NCBI GenBank assembly: GCA_032718475.1
Contig: JAUCBJ010007931.1
Coordinates: 1 to 46,439, forward strand
Direction of reading: 5' to 3'
Origin: Nemertoderma westbladi
Lineage: Eukaryota; Xenacoelomorpha; Nemertodermatida; Nemertodermatidae
DNA length: 46,439 bases
Part shown: positions 1-9,772 of the stretch, one piece after another
Position numbering within the stretch: position 1 is the first letter of the stretch
Layout: each line of letters starts with the position of its first letter
Position numbers and translations under genes: made by a program
Notes under the pieces: model-generated
Databases searched by the model: none
What the model was told of the DNA's origin: nothing
What the model saw: the letters and a program-made list of their open reading frames with translations, nothing else

Positions 1-141
1 GTACCAATACATATTATAAAACATGTGGCATTTTTATTAAATTGTACGTGTGGATGGTGATATTCTCACACAGTTTCTTAGGCCTCCAGGTCGAATTTGT
101 TTAATTCGCTATAAAACGCCATTAAAAAGTCTACTGATAAT

Positions 142-200
142 TACCGGGAATTAACTGCTACAGTATATCAGTGATATACTGTAGCAGTTAATTCCCGGTA
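142..200. repeat. Perfect 59-bp palindrome
   Basis: Bases 142-170 are the exact reverse complement of 172-200 around a single central base (171, G). Each arm starts TACCGGGAATTAACTGC, and a partial third copy of the arm's inner part (ACTGCTACGGTAG) follows directly at 201. No open frame crosses it. It could be the fold-back core of a small MITE, a cruciform-forming site, or a fold-back artefact of sequencing or assembly. The sequence alone does not decide between these. Confidence 0.9.
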
Positions 201-719
201 ACTGCTACGGTAGGCCCTACACTTATAAATGGTAAAAAAATCTTACAGACAAAATACATCAAAGGCATACATTTTATGAGAAGCATCAACATAATTTCAA
301 TGTTTTTTTTACTATATTCTAGAATATTAATTCGCTTTTTTTCGATAATAAGTAATCAAATATATATATAATAATAATAAAAATATATATAATAATAAAA
401 TAATATAATATAATAATAAAATAATATAATAATAAAATAATATAATAATAAAATATCATAAAAAATAATAAACCATCAATAATAATTAATAAGTATAATA
501 ATAACTATAACGATTTACGTCTGAAATTGCGTGCTCTTGAATTATATCTGAACATTTTTATGGGGAAATTGAAAAAGGCTTTCATATTCGATTCGGAGTA
601 TCACGTATATTCAAAAAAATAAAATAAAATGGACACGTTTTAACAGTTTTAAACTGTTAAAACTATGTAAACTGTAGCGAAATAATAAAAAAATTAAAAT
701 CCTGCGGTAAACATTCGTA
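201..719. other. Non-coding AT-rich stretch with TAA/TAATA microsatellite
   Basis: No credible gene is present. Bases about 361-480 are an imperfect (TAATAA/TAATATA)n microsatellite. At 637-663 there is a second perfect palindrome with 13-bp arms (GTTTTAACAGTTT) and one central base, ending close to the ATTCGTA-rich zone that precedes the piggyBac gene. It contains two TTAA words, the target sequence of piggyBac-type elements, but no matching terminal repeat was found. Confidence 0.6.
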
Positions 720-1530
720 TAACACTCGTAAAACATTCGTAACGCATTCGTATAGCGTGGGAAACATTCCTATATAACATGCGGGACGCATTCGTATAGT
801 GTGCGGTAAACATTCGTATAAGGCCCCCCTCACACGGAGCAACTTGTTTCTGCAACTTGTTTCTGAAACTTGTTGCTGGACCCCCTCACACACATAAACT
901 TGTTGCTGCAACTTGTTTCATCAACTTGTTTCCGAAACTTGTTTCTGCAACTTGTTGCTGGACCCCCTCACACACAGAAACTTGTTGCTGAAGAAAATAA
1001 CAATTATTTCCAAATAAATAGCTAACATGTCCAATCATTTATATGTAATATCACATCACTCAAATTATCTAATATTAGCTAGTATCAAAATGGAATGTAA
1101 TAAAAGTTTTTCAAACAGTTGCTGGGAATATAACTTCCAGCAACTTGTTGCTGGACTCCCTCACACACAGAAATAAGTTGCGGAAACAAGTTGCAGAAAC
1201 TTGTTGCTGGAGTCCTCACACACAGAAACAAGTTTCGGAAACAAGTTGCAGCAACAAGTTTCTGTGTGTGAGGGGGTCCAGCAACAAGTTTCAGAAACAA
1301 GTTGCAGAAACAAGTTGCTCCGTGTGAGGGGGGCCTAAGATTAGGGGCGCATTCGTAGAATGTGCGGGATTCGAATAAGGTTCGTATTACATTCGATATG
1401 CGAATAAAGGATGCGTATTTGGTTCGGTTTTCGCATTCGTATCGCATGGTTCATCTATGTAACATTTCAGAATGCGTTACGAATGCGTGAAATATGCGCC
1501 ATCCCATGCGTTACGAATGCGGATTTTTTA
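720..1530. repeat. Inverted subterminal repeats rich in GCATTCGTA, split by a MITE
   Basis: Short words CATTCGTAACGCATTCG (735-751) recur in inverse orientation as GAATGCGTTACGAATG (1470-1485) and again near 1508-1525. Many single ATTCGTA or TACGAAT copies lie between. The copies lie on both sides of the 822-1335 MITE, so the MITE landed in a pre-existing repeat tract. Because the tract ends just before the piggyBac transposase start, it may be the 5' subterminal region of that element. This link is inferred from position only. Confidence 0.5.
822..1335. mobile_element. Harbinger-like MITE with TAA target duplication
   Basis: A 514-bp element. Its ends are inverted: GGCCCCCCTCACACGGAGCA at the left and its exact complement at the right. 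The inversion continues inward through repeated CAACTTGTTTCTG-type words on the left and their complements on the right. A TAA trinucleotide flanks it on both sides (819-821 and 1336-1338). Three-base TAA/TTA duplications are typical of PIF/Harbinger elements. It has no coding capacity: open frames inside are products of the repeated CAACTTGTTGCTG motif. Superfamily assignment rests only on the TSD and GC-rich ends. Confidence 0.75.
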
Positions 1531-1560
1531 CTGGGATACATATAATATAATTTAGCAACA

Positions 1561-2910
1561 ATGGATGGTACGGGTGCTGGTAAATATCCAAAGCGGAAAC
1601 GGCAAGCCCCTAGGAGCTATGGATATGAGTCCAGTAGTGATGATGATGGTAGTATTAGTGATGATTCGGAAAGCGATGAGTCTGCTGATGACGACGATGA
1701 TGTTGTGGGCACTGTAGAAGATGATAGTTCCGGTTCTGAGAGTTTACCTGAGTCCGATGATTCTGATTTGGAAGCGATCTGGAAATTTCTAGATATTGGT
1801 CACGACGATTCTGCGCCGAATCGTGATTTTGATGAATCCAAGACTGGATGGCAAGGAGTCGATACAGCTGAATTCGAGGTTGGTGACTATGTTGACCATT
1901 TTATTACCGATGCCATTATTGATATTCTTGTGAAATGTACAAATCAACGTATAGATATGGCCAACAACCAAGAACAAGTAGAAACTGATAAAAAAAATAA
2001 AATTGAAATAAAAAAAGTAAACGCTGATGAAATCAGGCTGTTTCTTGGTGTGACGTTGCTAATGGGCATAGTGAGGAAGCCAACGATACATAGTTACTGG
2101 GCTACAAGAGCAAATATTGCAACTCCGCATTTCATACGGCTGGTGTCTCGTGATCGTTACTGTCAGATTCTCCGCTACCTTAGATTTTCAAACCTGGAGG
2201 AATATGATGCTGGTGAGAAGATAACAAGGTTGAATGATTTCATGGAGGAGATGCATAGGGTCGTCAACGTTTATGTGGCGAAAAAAGAACTCTCACTCGA
2301 TGAGTCACTACTGTTACACAAGGAAGACTCCATTTCAGGCAGTTTATATGGACAAAACGTGCCAGATTTGGAATAAAGCTCTATATGCTTTGTGATAGTT
2401 TCGGCTACATGTTGTCAACTTTTATTTACTTTGGCGCCCAATCTGTCCTAGGTAATGAAGAAGAAGGTGAGGATACTTTGAGTAAATCTGAGAAAGTTGT
2501 AGTGGCCTTGTTGAATAAAGCTCAATACTTGGATAAGGGATACACCGTCAGTACAGATAATTGGTACAATAGTTTACGGCTTACAAACTATCTCCATGGT
2601 AGGACAACTGGACTTCGGGGAACTATAAGGCCCAATCGAGGCGTACCAGTCAATGTAAAGGATAAACCCATACAACCCATAAACTCTGTGTTTGCTCGGA
2701 ATGGAAATGGTAACGGGCCCATCCTTATCATAAAGTACTGCGATAAGAAAGTTGTAAATTTTATTACATCTGTGGACAAAGTAGGGTTGGTTGATAAGAC
2801 TCGTTACCTGCCTGGTTCTCAAACTGTTGAATACAAGAAACCCACAGCTATAGAGAACTACAACCTAAACATGGGCGGTGTGGATGTGATGATGATGATG
2901 TCGATGATGA
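1561..2910 (+). pseudogene. piggyBac transposase, frameshifted and 3'-truncated
   Basis: Starts at ATG 1561 with an acidic, serine/aspartate-rich N-terminus, then the DDE_Tnp_1_7 core. Recognisable family stretches are DEIRLFLGVTLLMGI, SYWATR, RYLRFSN and the first catalytic Asp in LSLDES (near 2298-2315). A one-base loss near 2331-2334 shifts the frame. The continuation FRQFIWTKRARFGIKLYMLC is read in the next frame up to 2910, with the second catalytic Asp in STDNWYNS and the third in MGGVD (about 2871-2885). The sequence then leaves the family inside a GATGATGATG run, and a Helitron frame begins, so the C-terminal quarter including the Cys-rich domain is absent. Usual family length is near 550-600 residues; about 440 are present here. 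Not functional as it stands. Confidence 0.9.
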
Positions 2911-3957
2911 TGGAGAATGGGAAGAAGTTCTCAAAGAGGCTGACTTTACGATGAAGTGCCACCAGATTCGGAGTCTCTTTGTAGTTATATTGTTGTTCTG
3001 CAATCCGTCGGATCTGCGTTCTCAATTTGATAGCCATTACGCTGAGTGGACTCATGACTTTCGTCATAAATTCCCTTCAGCCTCAATGGTACAGTTGAAG
3101 GTCATGGTCCTTTTAAACCTGGAACAACAACTACAGGATAGGCGTAAAGAATTAAAAGATTTTGGCCTAGCTGTTCCTACCGACCTTGAAAGGCGGGATG
3201 TGACCTATCTATGCAACACTAGCAGTTTATCCATTCAAATTCCCGCAGCCATCCAAGAGGAACTCAACTATGACATTGATGAGACAATAGCAGACCACAA
3301 TACAAGATTACAACTTCTCAATGATTCACAGAGGGTTGTCTATTCGGAAGTTATGGATGCTGTAAATAAAGGTTGGTCCAAACCACGAGGGAGAATGGGT
3401 AATGCATTGAAAGGAAGCTGTAACTTCCCACTTGGAAACAACACCACAAGTTTGTGCCAATCGCAGTTTAATTATAATGAAATTATACATACAATTAAAT
3501 TAATGTATTATTTTATTGGACTGCTAACAGCAATAGGATACATGCAAAATATTTATTATAATAAAGGAATTACTACATTTTTATTTCAGGAACCAATTTA
3601 CTACTGTTTATTGATGCCCAGGGTGGAACTGGAAAAACGTTCTTTATGAACACTATTCTAGCTGCTGCTCGAACAATCGACGGGGAGAAACATGTGGCTC
3701 TGGCGGTGGCGTCAAGTGGCATTGCGGCGACCTTACTTTCTGGTGGGCGTACATTCCACTCAAGATTCCGCACGCCACTGAAGAGCAGTGCCACTGAACC
3801 CTTTAACATCTCCCCAAACGATTCCACTGCTAGTGTCATAAGTATGGCTAAGGTTATTTTATTAGACGAAGTACCAATGTTACATAGACACCACCTGGAT
3901 GCGCTTGATCGGACTTTGCGGGATATTTCCCACAGCGAAGGATCGAAGGATTTCCCA
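2885..3957 (+). pseudogene. Helitron Pif1-type helicase fragment with one predicted intron
   Basis: Helitron coding sequence appears in a different frame from piggyBac from about 2900: EWEEVLKEADFTMKCHQIRS, then LFVVILLFCNPSD, DFGLAVP, YDIDE and LLNDSQRVVYSEVMDAVNKG. After a predicted 218-bp intron it resumes with FIDAQGGTGKTF (Walker A, about 3607-3642), ALAVASSGIAATLLSGGRTFH and VILLDEVPMLHRHHLDALDR (Walker B). In an autonomous Helitron this helicase unwinds DNA for rolling-circle transposition behind an HUH Rep nuclease. The Rep domain is absent here, and everything after ALDRTLRDI is replaced by the 33-bp minisatellite, so motifs III-VI of the SF1 helicase are missing. A dead fragment of a spliced Helitron gene. 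Confidence 0.88.
3372..3589 (+). other. Predicted GT-AG intron in the Helitron helicase
   Basis: The upstream frame reads ...MDAVNKG up to base 3371 (AAAG|GTTGGT). The downstream frame starts at 3590 after TTATTTCAG. Joining them in phase 1 gives NKGTNLLLFIDAQGGTGKTF, matching the continuous spacing of helicase proteins immediately before Walker A. Without splicing the frame reads through an unrelated AT-rich 218 bp and misses the P-loop. The splice is inferred from sequence; there is no transcript evidence. Confidence 0.7.
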
Positions 3958-4352
3958 CACGTTCAACCCACTGACAGGATTCTCCCTGAGCACGTTCAAC
4001 CCACTGACAGGATTCTCCCTGAGCACGTTCAACCCACTGACAGGATTCTCCCCGAGCACGTTCAACCCACTGACAGGATTCTCCCTGAGCACGTTCAACC
4101 CACTGACAGGATTCTCCCTGAGCACGTTCAACCCACTGACAGGATTCTCCCTGAGCACGTTCAACCCACTGACAGGATTCTCCCTGAGCATGTTCTACCA
4201 ACAGACGTAATTCTCCCTGAGCATGCTCTACCAACCAATGTGATTCTCCCCGAGCATGCTTTACAACAGACGGCATTCTCCCCGAGCATGCTCCACCAAC
4301 AAACGTAATTCTCCCTGAGCATGCTCCACCAAACGACGTGATTCTCCCCGAG
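3958..4352. repeat. 33-bp coding minisatellite, 12 units
   Basis: Seven nearly identical 33-bp units (3958-4188) followed by five diverged ones (4189-4352). In the helicase frame each unit encodes HVQPTDRILPE. Because 33 is a multiple of three, several other frames are also open. The third diverged unit (4255-4286) is 32 bp and breaks the frame, which stops at 4308. The unit is not part of any helicase motif I know. A sharp boundary between homogeneous and diverged units suggests recent local expansion at the 5' side. Confidence 0.92.
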
Positions 4353-4877
4353 CACTCTCAAAAATTATTATATTTAATTTTGACTTTTAATCAAGTAATT
4401 AATTAACTTTAAAGTAGACCTATGGTTTAATCATTTTATCAAATTTATGTTATTCTACTGTATGTTATGTAATTTGTTTTTATTGTTGTAAAGTATATGG
4501 CAATTTGTTTTTAATGTTTTTATTATTTTTAGTAGTATGTACGTCAAACCAAACATTCTTTATCATGACACTGCCTCTGGGGTCTACTACATATCCTCGA
4601 CTGGTACAATCAGACAACAGAAAACCATGAAACTGTAGGTCTAGTGAGAAGGACTTTCAAATTAAAAAGGTAATCCACAGAAATATTGGTGGGTAAAATA
4701 TGACAAATAATATTTTTTTTAAAGGAACTATACACCCCCAGTCGGGGTAAATTTTATTTAATTATAACCAATAATTATATATAACAGTAAAATGATTTTT
4801 TTTAAATTGAGTTAAGATATTTACTATGAAATAAAATAACATTATAACAGTATACATTACTGTAATTCGATAGAGAG
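4353..4877. other. Non-coding AT-rich stretch
   Basis: No gene seen. A 20-base word at about 4727-4746, ACCCCCAGTCGGGGTAAAT, is a near match to 16900-16920 inside the Merlin element (CACCCTCAGTCGGGGTAAAT). This may mark a second, decayed copy of Merlin 3' DNA or a shared regulatory tail. Otherwise homopolymeric A/T runs and oligo-TAT words. Confidence 0.5.
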
Positions 4878-7535
4878 TTATGTCTGTGTGATGGATGCGA
4901 TGGAGGGGAAGCTGCTGCAGTGTAGTACATGATACCTATCCTGTGCTGAATCACCGCAGAATTGACACCGGCATGCATCCGTCAGTTCATGAAACGGCGT
5001 TCGATCAAGGCTGTGTTTAAAATGGAAACCATGAGAGGTTACCCGGGTGACAAGGTGTCTGTTCGACTGCATTGAGCCTTTCCAGACATTTGAATTGAAG
5101 CCTGGGCCACGAGAGTAGCCCATTGAGATGAAGTTCTCCTCCCGCCCAAGTCTGTACTGCTTATATTTCAGCAAAACTTCAGGGTTGAACGAAGTTGGCG
5201 TTTTAGTTGCTAGATCTTCAATGATTGTTTTGCAGTCGTTAACTTTAGAACTAGAATCGTAGAGGAATTTTTCAGCAACCACTGTAGGCGTTTGAGAAAT
5301 GTTCCTTTAATTTTATCTACTTCCTTCATATTCCCGATGGTGAAGTGTTTGGCGATCCTTGCAGTCGTTAACTTTAGAACTAGAATCGTAGAGGAATTTT
5401 TCAGCAACCACTGTAGGCGTTTGAGAAATGTTCCTTTAATTTTATCTACTTCCTTCATATTCCCGATGGTGAAGTGTTTGGCGATCCGAGAAGGCGTATG
5501 TCACACAAGGCATGATCTTCATTTCAAAGATTTTTATTCCAGTTCCAATGGGCAAGAGCTGGAGATTAGGAAGACACCCAATAATTGCGAAGCATTTCTG
5601 CTTCTTTTGATCTAAGTGCTTTGTGAAGCATAATGTTGGCTGTAGTACAACCCTCAAATATTCATACTGGTTACATATATCTATAGTTTTCCCGCCATAT
5701 GTAAATTTATCCAGATGCGCGAGTCGACCACCCTTTCTAAACTTTAGGATTTTAGTTTTGCTGATGTTGAGTTCCATTGAGTTTGATGAGCACCAGTTGT
5801 GTAGAGTGTTAAGAGCGCACTGGATGTCATCACGACATGAGGAATATATCACCAAGTCGTCTGCGAAAAATATAGATTTTATAGTCACAGAGATCTGGTG
5901 GAGAGCTATGGCGAGGTCAGCTATAAAAATCAGGAAACAACTTGGCGAGAAGCAGTCTACTTGTAATATACCGCGAAGTTGATTTAACAACAGCATCAAG
6001 CAGGATTGATCGATTGACAAAGTCAAAAGCTTTCCTGAAGTCAATGAACACCGCGAATACTACGCGGGAGTCTCCATCACCTCTCAATGTTGAAGACACA
6101 TTGTTTAACAGTTTTCTCAGTGCCTGCAGCGTTGATTTACCCTTGGTAAATCCAAACTGTTCCTTGGGAAGCAAGCGATTGATGTGAGAACGTACTCTTT
6201 TGTTTATTACAGTTGTCAAGATCTTTAGTAGGGTTGAAATGAGGGCAATACCTCTATAATTGTCCAGCGAGGTTTTGCTTCCTTTACCCTTGTAGAGTAT
6301 TTTAGTTATGCTTGTTTTCCAGGATGAAGGTAAGGACCCAACATTTAGGCACACATTATATAAACCTACAAGAATAGGAAGGATTAATGGGAGGGACATC
6401 TTTATCGTTAAATATTCTATCTGGTCCACATGCCTTCTTGCTTTGTGCTGAATTAGCTGCGTCCAGAACTTCGGTTTCAGTAATCTCTTCATTGAACCAT
6501 GCCGATTCTAGTTTGTCTTCCTCTGATGGTTCTGGTATGGGCTCCATTCCATGAGGATTTACATCATTACAAAGCAAGTTTTGAAAATGTTTTTCCAGTT
6601 CGTCCTTGGCTATTGGAGCTACTCTAATCGGCTTGTGGTCCTTGAATAGAGACCATTCAGTGTCTCTAATTTTTTCAATTAATTTTTCTTCATTGAATGC
6701 TGCCTTCTTTTGATTTATCATTGCCTTGTAGGATTTCCGAGTGGCCCAAAATGCTTGACTGTCCAGCTCTGAGTCATTTCGTTTAGCTGTAAGTTCGATG
6801 AGAGCTTTCTTAGCCTTACAACAATCGCTGTCGAACCACGGTTTGTTGCAATATGTGCTCCCACCACTATGTACTGTCGAGGTGGTCATTGCCTCTGTTA
6901 ATAGTTCGGTTGCTTCATCGATGTTGTTGTTCCCAAGTTCATAGTGGATATCGTGCGTTGGCAATATCTCTCTTAATGTGACTTTATTGATCTTCCTCGA
7001 TAATGTTGGCTGAGCTTTATCAACTGGTATCTTTGCGTAACCACTAAGTTCCAACTCCAGAGTAACTTTAAGATGTTGTGATTGATGGTTCGCTTGGAGA
7101 CGAGCCAGAAACTGGGTATTTAATGAAAACTAAGTCTATTGTACTACGCCCTTGTGGAGAATAGTACGTGTATAATCCCGACTGACTCTGAAGGATAAAC
7201 CCTAGGTCAGCAAGACTGGACGGACGCAAGCTCTGTCCCTCTCGAACCTGAATCTAAGCGGCAGTTGAAGTCCCCACCTATAATGATAGGCAGTTCTTCA
7301 TGAGTTCCTGTTAGTGCTTCATTTATCATGAGTATAATATCCGGTGTATCCGGTGTAAAGTAGAAGACTAAAAAGAAGGCACAACTTGTCTCAACAACTA
7401 TATAAGAGGCTGTTGATTTAATAAACTTTGGATTTAGTTCTGGTTTACTAAGAATCATCAGGCCTCCACTTGGCCGGCCGCGAAGTAACTTCTTAGCTGG
7501 TTGGATGAATGGATAATATGAGTAAATATTGATAT
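4878..7535 (-). pseudogene. APE-type non-LTR retrotransposon (LINE), multiply frameshifted, 5'-truncated
   Basis: Read on the minus strand from 7535 to 4878. The endonuclease C-terminal half shows GRPSGGLMIL (about 7440-7480) and GGDFNCRLD (about 7245-7275). The linker shows KPWFDSDC and SKKACGPDRIF. The reverse transcriptase shows YKGKGSKTSLDNYRGIALIS, LPKEQFGFTKGKST, FIDFRKAFDFV and the catalytic IFFADDLVIYS. The C-terminal tail has a CRCQFCG...HVLHC zinc-knuckle-like motif. At least four frame changes separate these pieces, and the catalytic GILQ.. box is altered (QVDCFSPS). The 5' end stops at a (TTAATG)n tract, so the first half of the endonuclease and any ORF1 are missing. An inactive insertion; the clade was not assigned. 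Confidence 0.9.
5230..5487. repeat. 129-bp tandem duplication inside the LINE
   Basis: Bases 5230-5358 are repeated at 5359-5487 with essentially no differences, beginning TTGCAGTCGTTAACTTTAG. The period of 129 is a multiple of three, so the minus-strand frame repeats a 43-residue block (starting MKEVDKIKGTFLKRLQWLL). Near identity implies the duplication is much younger than the frameshifts in the LINE itself. Confidence 0.93.
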
Positions 7536-9768
7536 TGATAATTATGTTAATATGTTAATGTTAATGTTAATATTAATGTTAATGTTAATATGTTTATGTT
7601 AATATTGATAATTATTTAATGACAAATAATATTAAATACCGATAAATTATTATTGACTCATTTGATGAGCAGTAAAAGGTATCATCAAATAATTTTTCAT
7701 TAAAATAGCTCTCAATGTAAATTATATTATTTAGAAATAATAGTACTGTCAGGATCTATAATCGTCAATTCGTATGGTGCGCACTTGATAGATTGAATGC
7801 TTTTTGTTTCGAAAATTATATGTCTACTATAAAACGAAGCATTACAACAAGGGGAGTTGATCTGGTGCTTCAAGAGGTAATGAACATAAGATTTGATAGA
7901 GTGAGTTCCTGTTCACTAGAAAATACCCATGGGACAAAGATTGGAAAGGGAAATTGCATGTTCGCAAATTAGAAATCTCAGACTTTCGCTGGCATACTTT
8001 TGCTAATATATATGCCCATGGCTTTCAGAAACGAAAACGTATATTATATTAGTGTGCTGTGTAACGAATTCTATACAGTACCCGTGTATTTAGCATTGTA
8101 GGACTATCTTTAATTATTTTATATATAAAATATGTCATGGATTCGTTGACCATACCATTATATACTGATGCTATAGTATAATGCCATGATGGAACAAATA
8201 AGTGTTACTTTCCTCTAAATACTGACACAGAAATTGTTGATTCAGTAATGCCAAAATTTAGGGGCACCATATGATGTGAATTGGGTAGAAAAGTGGAAAA
8301 TATATACATGTCTCACATAGCTCAGTTAATTATACATCCTTTATGGCTGTGTTGGATAAAGCCCCATGAAATGCAGTGAAAGCATTTCAGCTTTAAACAG
8401 GTTGCGTCTTCTCTCCATGATAAAGTTTTACCTAATACGAGAGATCACCTTCGTTTTCATTCATTTTCAACATTGGGTCTTCCAATATCTTTGTCATATG
8501 ATGAAACTTATATCTCCTTCAACATCATCATATCAGGCCTATATCAAAGCCTAGCACTAGCACTTTAGATTCATAAATTCCCAATCCTCCCCCCCAAACA
8601 TACTGCCATAAAAAGCTTCACCTTCTACATCCAATGTTAATGTTGTACATGCTTCTTCTCCACATCATCTTCAACACCTCAGAATTCAACCTCCCAGTTA
8701 TTATCTAAGCTGAAAAAACAAGGCGAATTTGATCTCAAATATAAGGTTAATCTTAAGTCAATGATGGACTGTCAACTTGCCGGATCGAATTACCTCTTAA
8801 ATATGATTTACATTCTTTTTGTGTCCACATTGGAAATTTAGACAAAAGGTTTTAAGTAAACTTGTTGAAAGAGACCAACACCAATGGAACAGTGGAAACT
8901 AGCAATTAGTTTTTCGAAACTGTCATAAATCCAGCGAAAAGCAGTGCTGCTGACTTGGAGTTGATGATATCAAACCCTTCACTGATTAATAGTCTTTCAA
9001 AGATAGGTGGTAGTTCACTCCATTAAAGAAAATTGTTGGATATTGACGCCAATTGTGCATACACTAAAGTTCTTGGAATGCCTTGGAATACTACTTCTGA
9101 TAACATATTTGTAGATAGAGATAGATAGATAGATACATCTTGTGTTGCATAACCACCCTCTTTCACTCTGTGCAGCTTATTGAGGTCTATGGCCAAGGTA
9201 TTTGATACCTTAGGTATTGCACATGGACCAACATTCCACGCATAATCATGCAACACTCATGGTCCGAGGGTGGAAAGTGGGATGTTGAAATGTCAGAATC
9301 TCTCCAACTTCCATGGTTGTCCTGGTTAGAGGATGCCGGAAATTCTGCCATTATTAAAGTAATGGCTATGTTTATATTTACAGTAGTTGTGATTTGCATG
9401 TCTTTTTCGATGCTTCTAAAAAATCAGCAATTGCCTCGGCCTTGCATATGTTGTCCATATAAATGCATATCAACTCTACTTGAGGAACTGCTCACTCTCG
9501 TAATTGTTACTAGCTCTCTGGTGGTAGGTTAAATAAAACGGGTGTCCCAAAGCGTGACACCTTTGTCAATTACCATATCAAGGAGATTTGATATCTTACT
9601 TAAGTGAAGCACTTGGAAGGATCATTAAGTCCAAAATTGTGAGAGGTTTTAATTGTGTGGTCCAATTGTTATTTGATCTCTATTTATTGTTTAAAGTGCA
9701 TTTAATATCATACTGGTTTTTTTAGAATATTATAACCTTATATTTTATTAATTTACCCAATCGAACCC
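7536..9768. other. Unassigned region, simple repeat then no recognisable gene
   Basis: Bases about 7540-7610 are a (TTAATG/TTAATA)n simple repeat abutting the truncated LINE. From 7611 to 9768 I find no gene I can defend. A minus-strand frame at 9023-9256 (77 codons) with flanking partial frames has protein-like composition but no recognised motif; it could be a decayed element. A (GATA)n tract is at about 9116-9136. Confidence 0.5.
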
Positions 9769-9772
9769 TTAT

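Noticed and set aside
3958-4352. 33-bp direct repeats resembling a CRISPR array
   Set aside because: Units abut with no spacers, encode protein in a helicase frame and sit in eukaryotic transposon DNA.
8366-8554. Short plus-strand frame (62 codons)
   Set aside because: No motif, no codon or homology support, surrounded by stops.
9248-9532. Plus-strand 94-codon frame with a hydrophobic segment
   Set aside because: Overlaps a minus-strand frame of equal plausibility; neither has a recognisable family, so neither is called as a gene.
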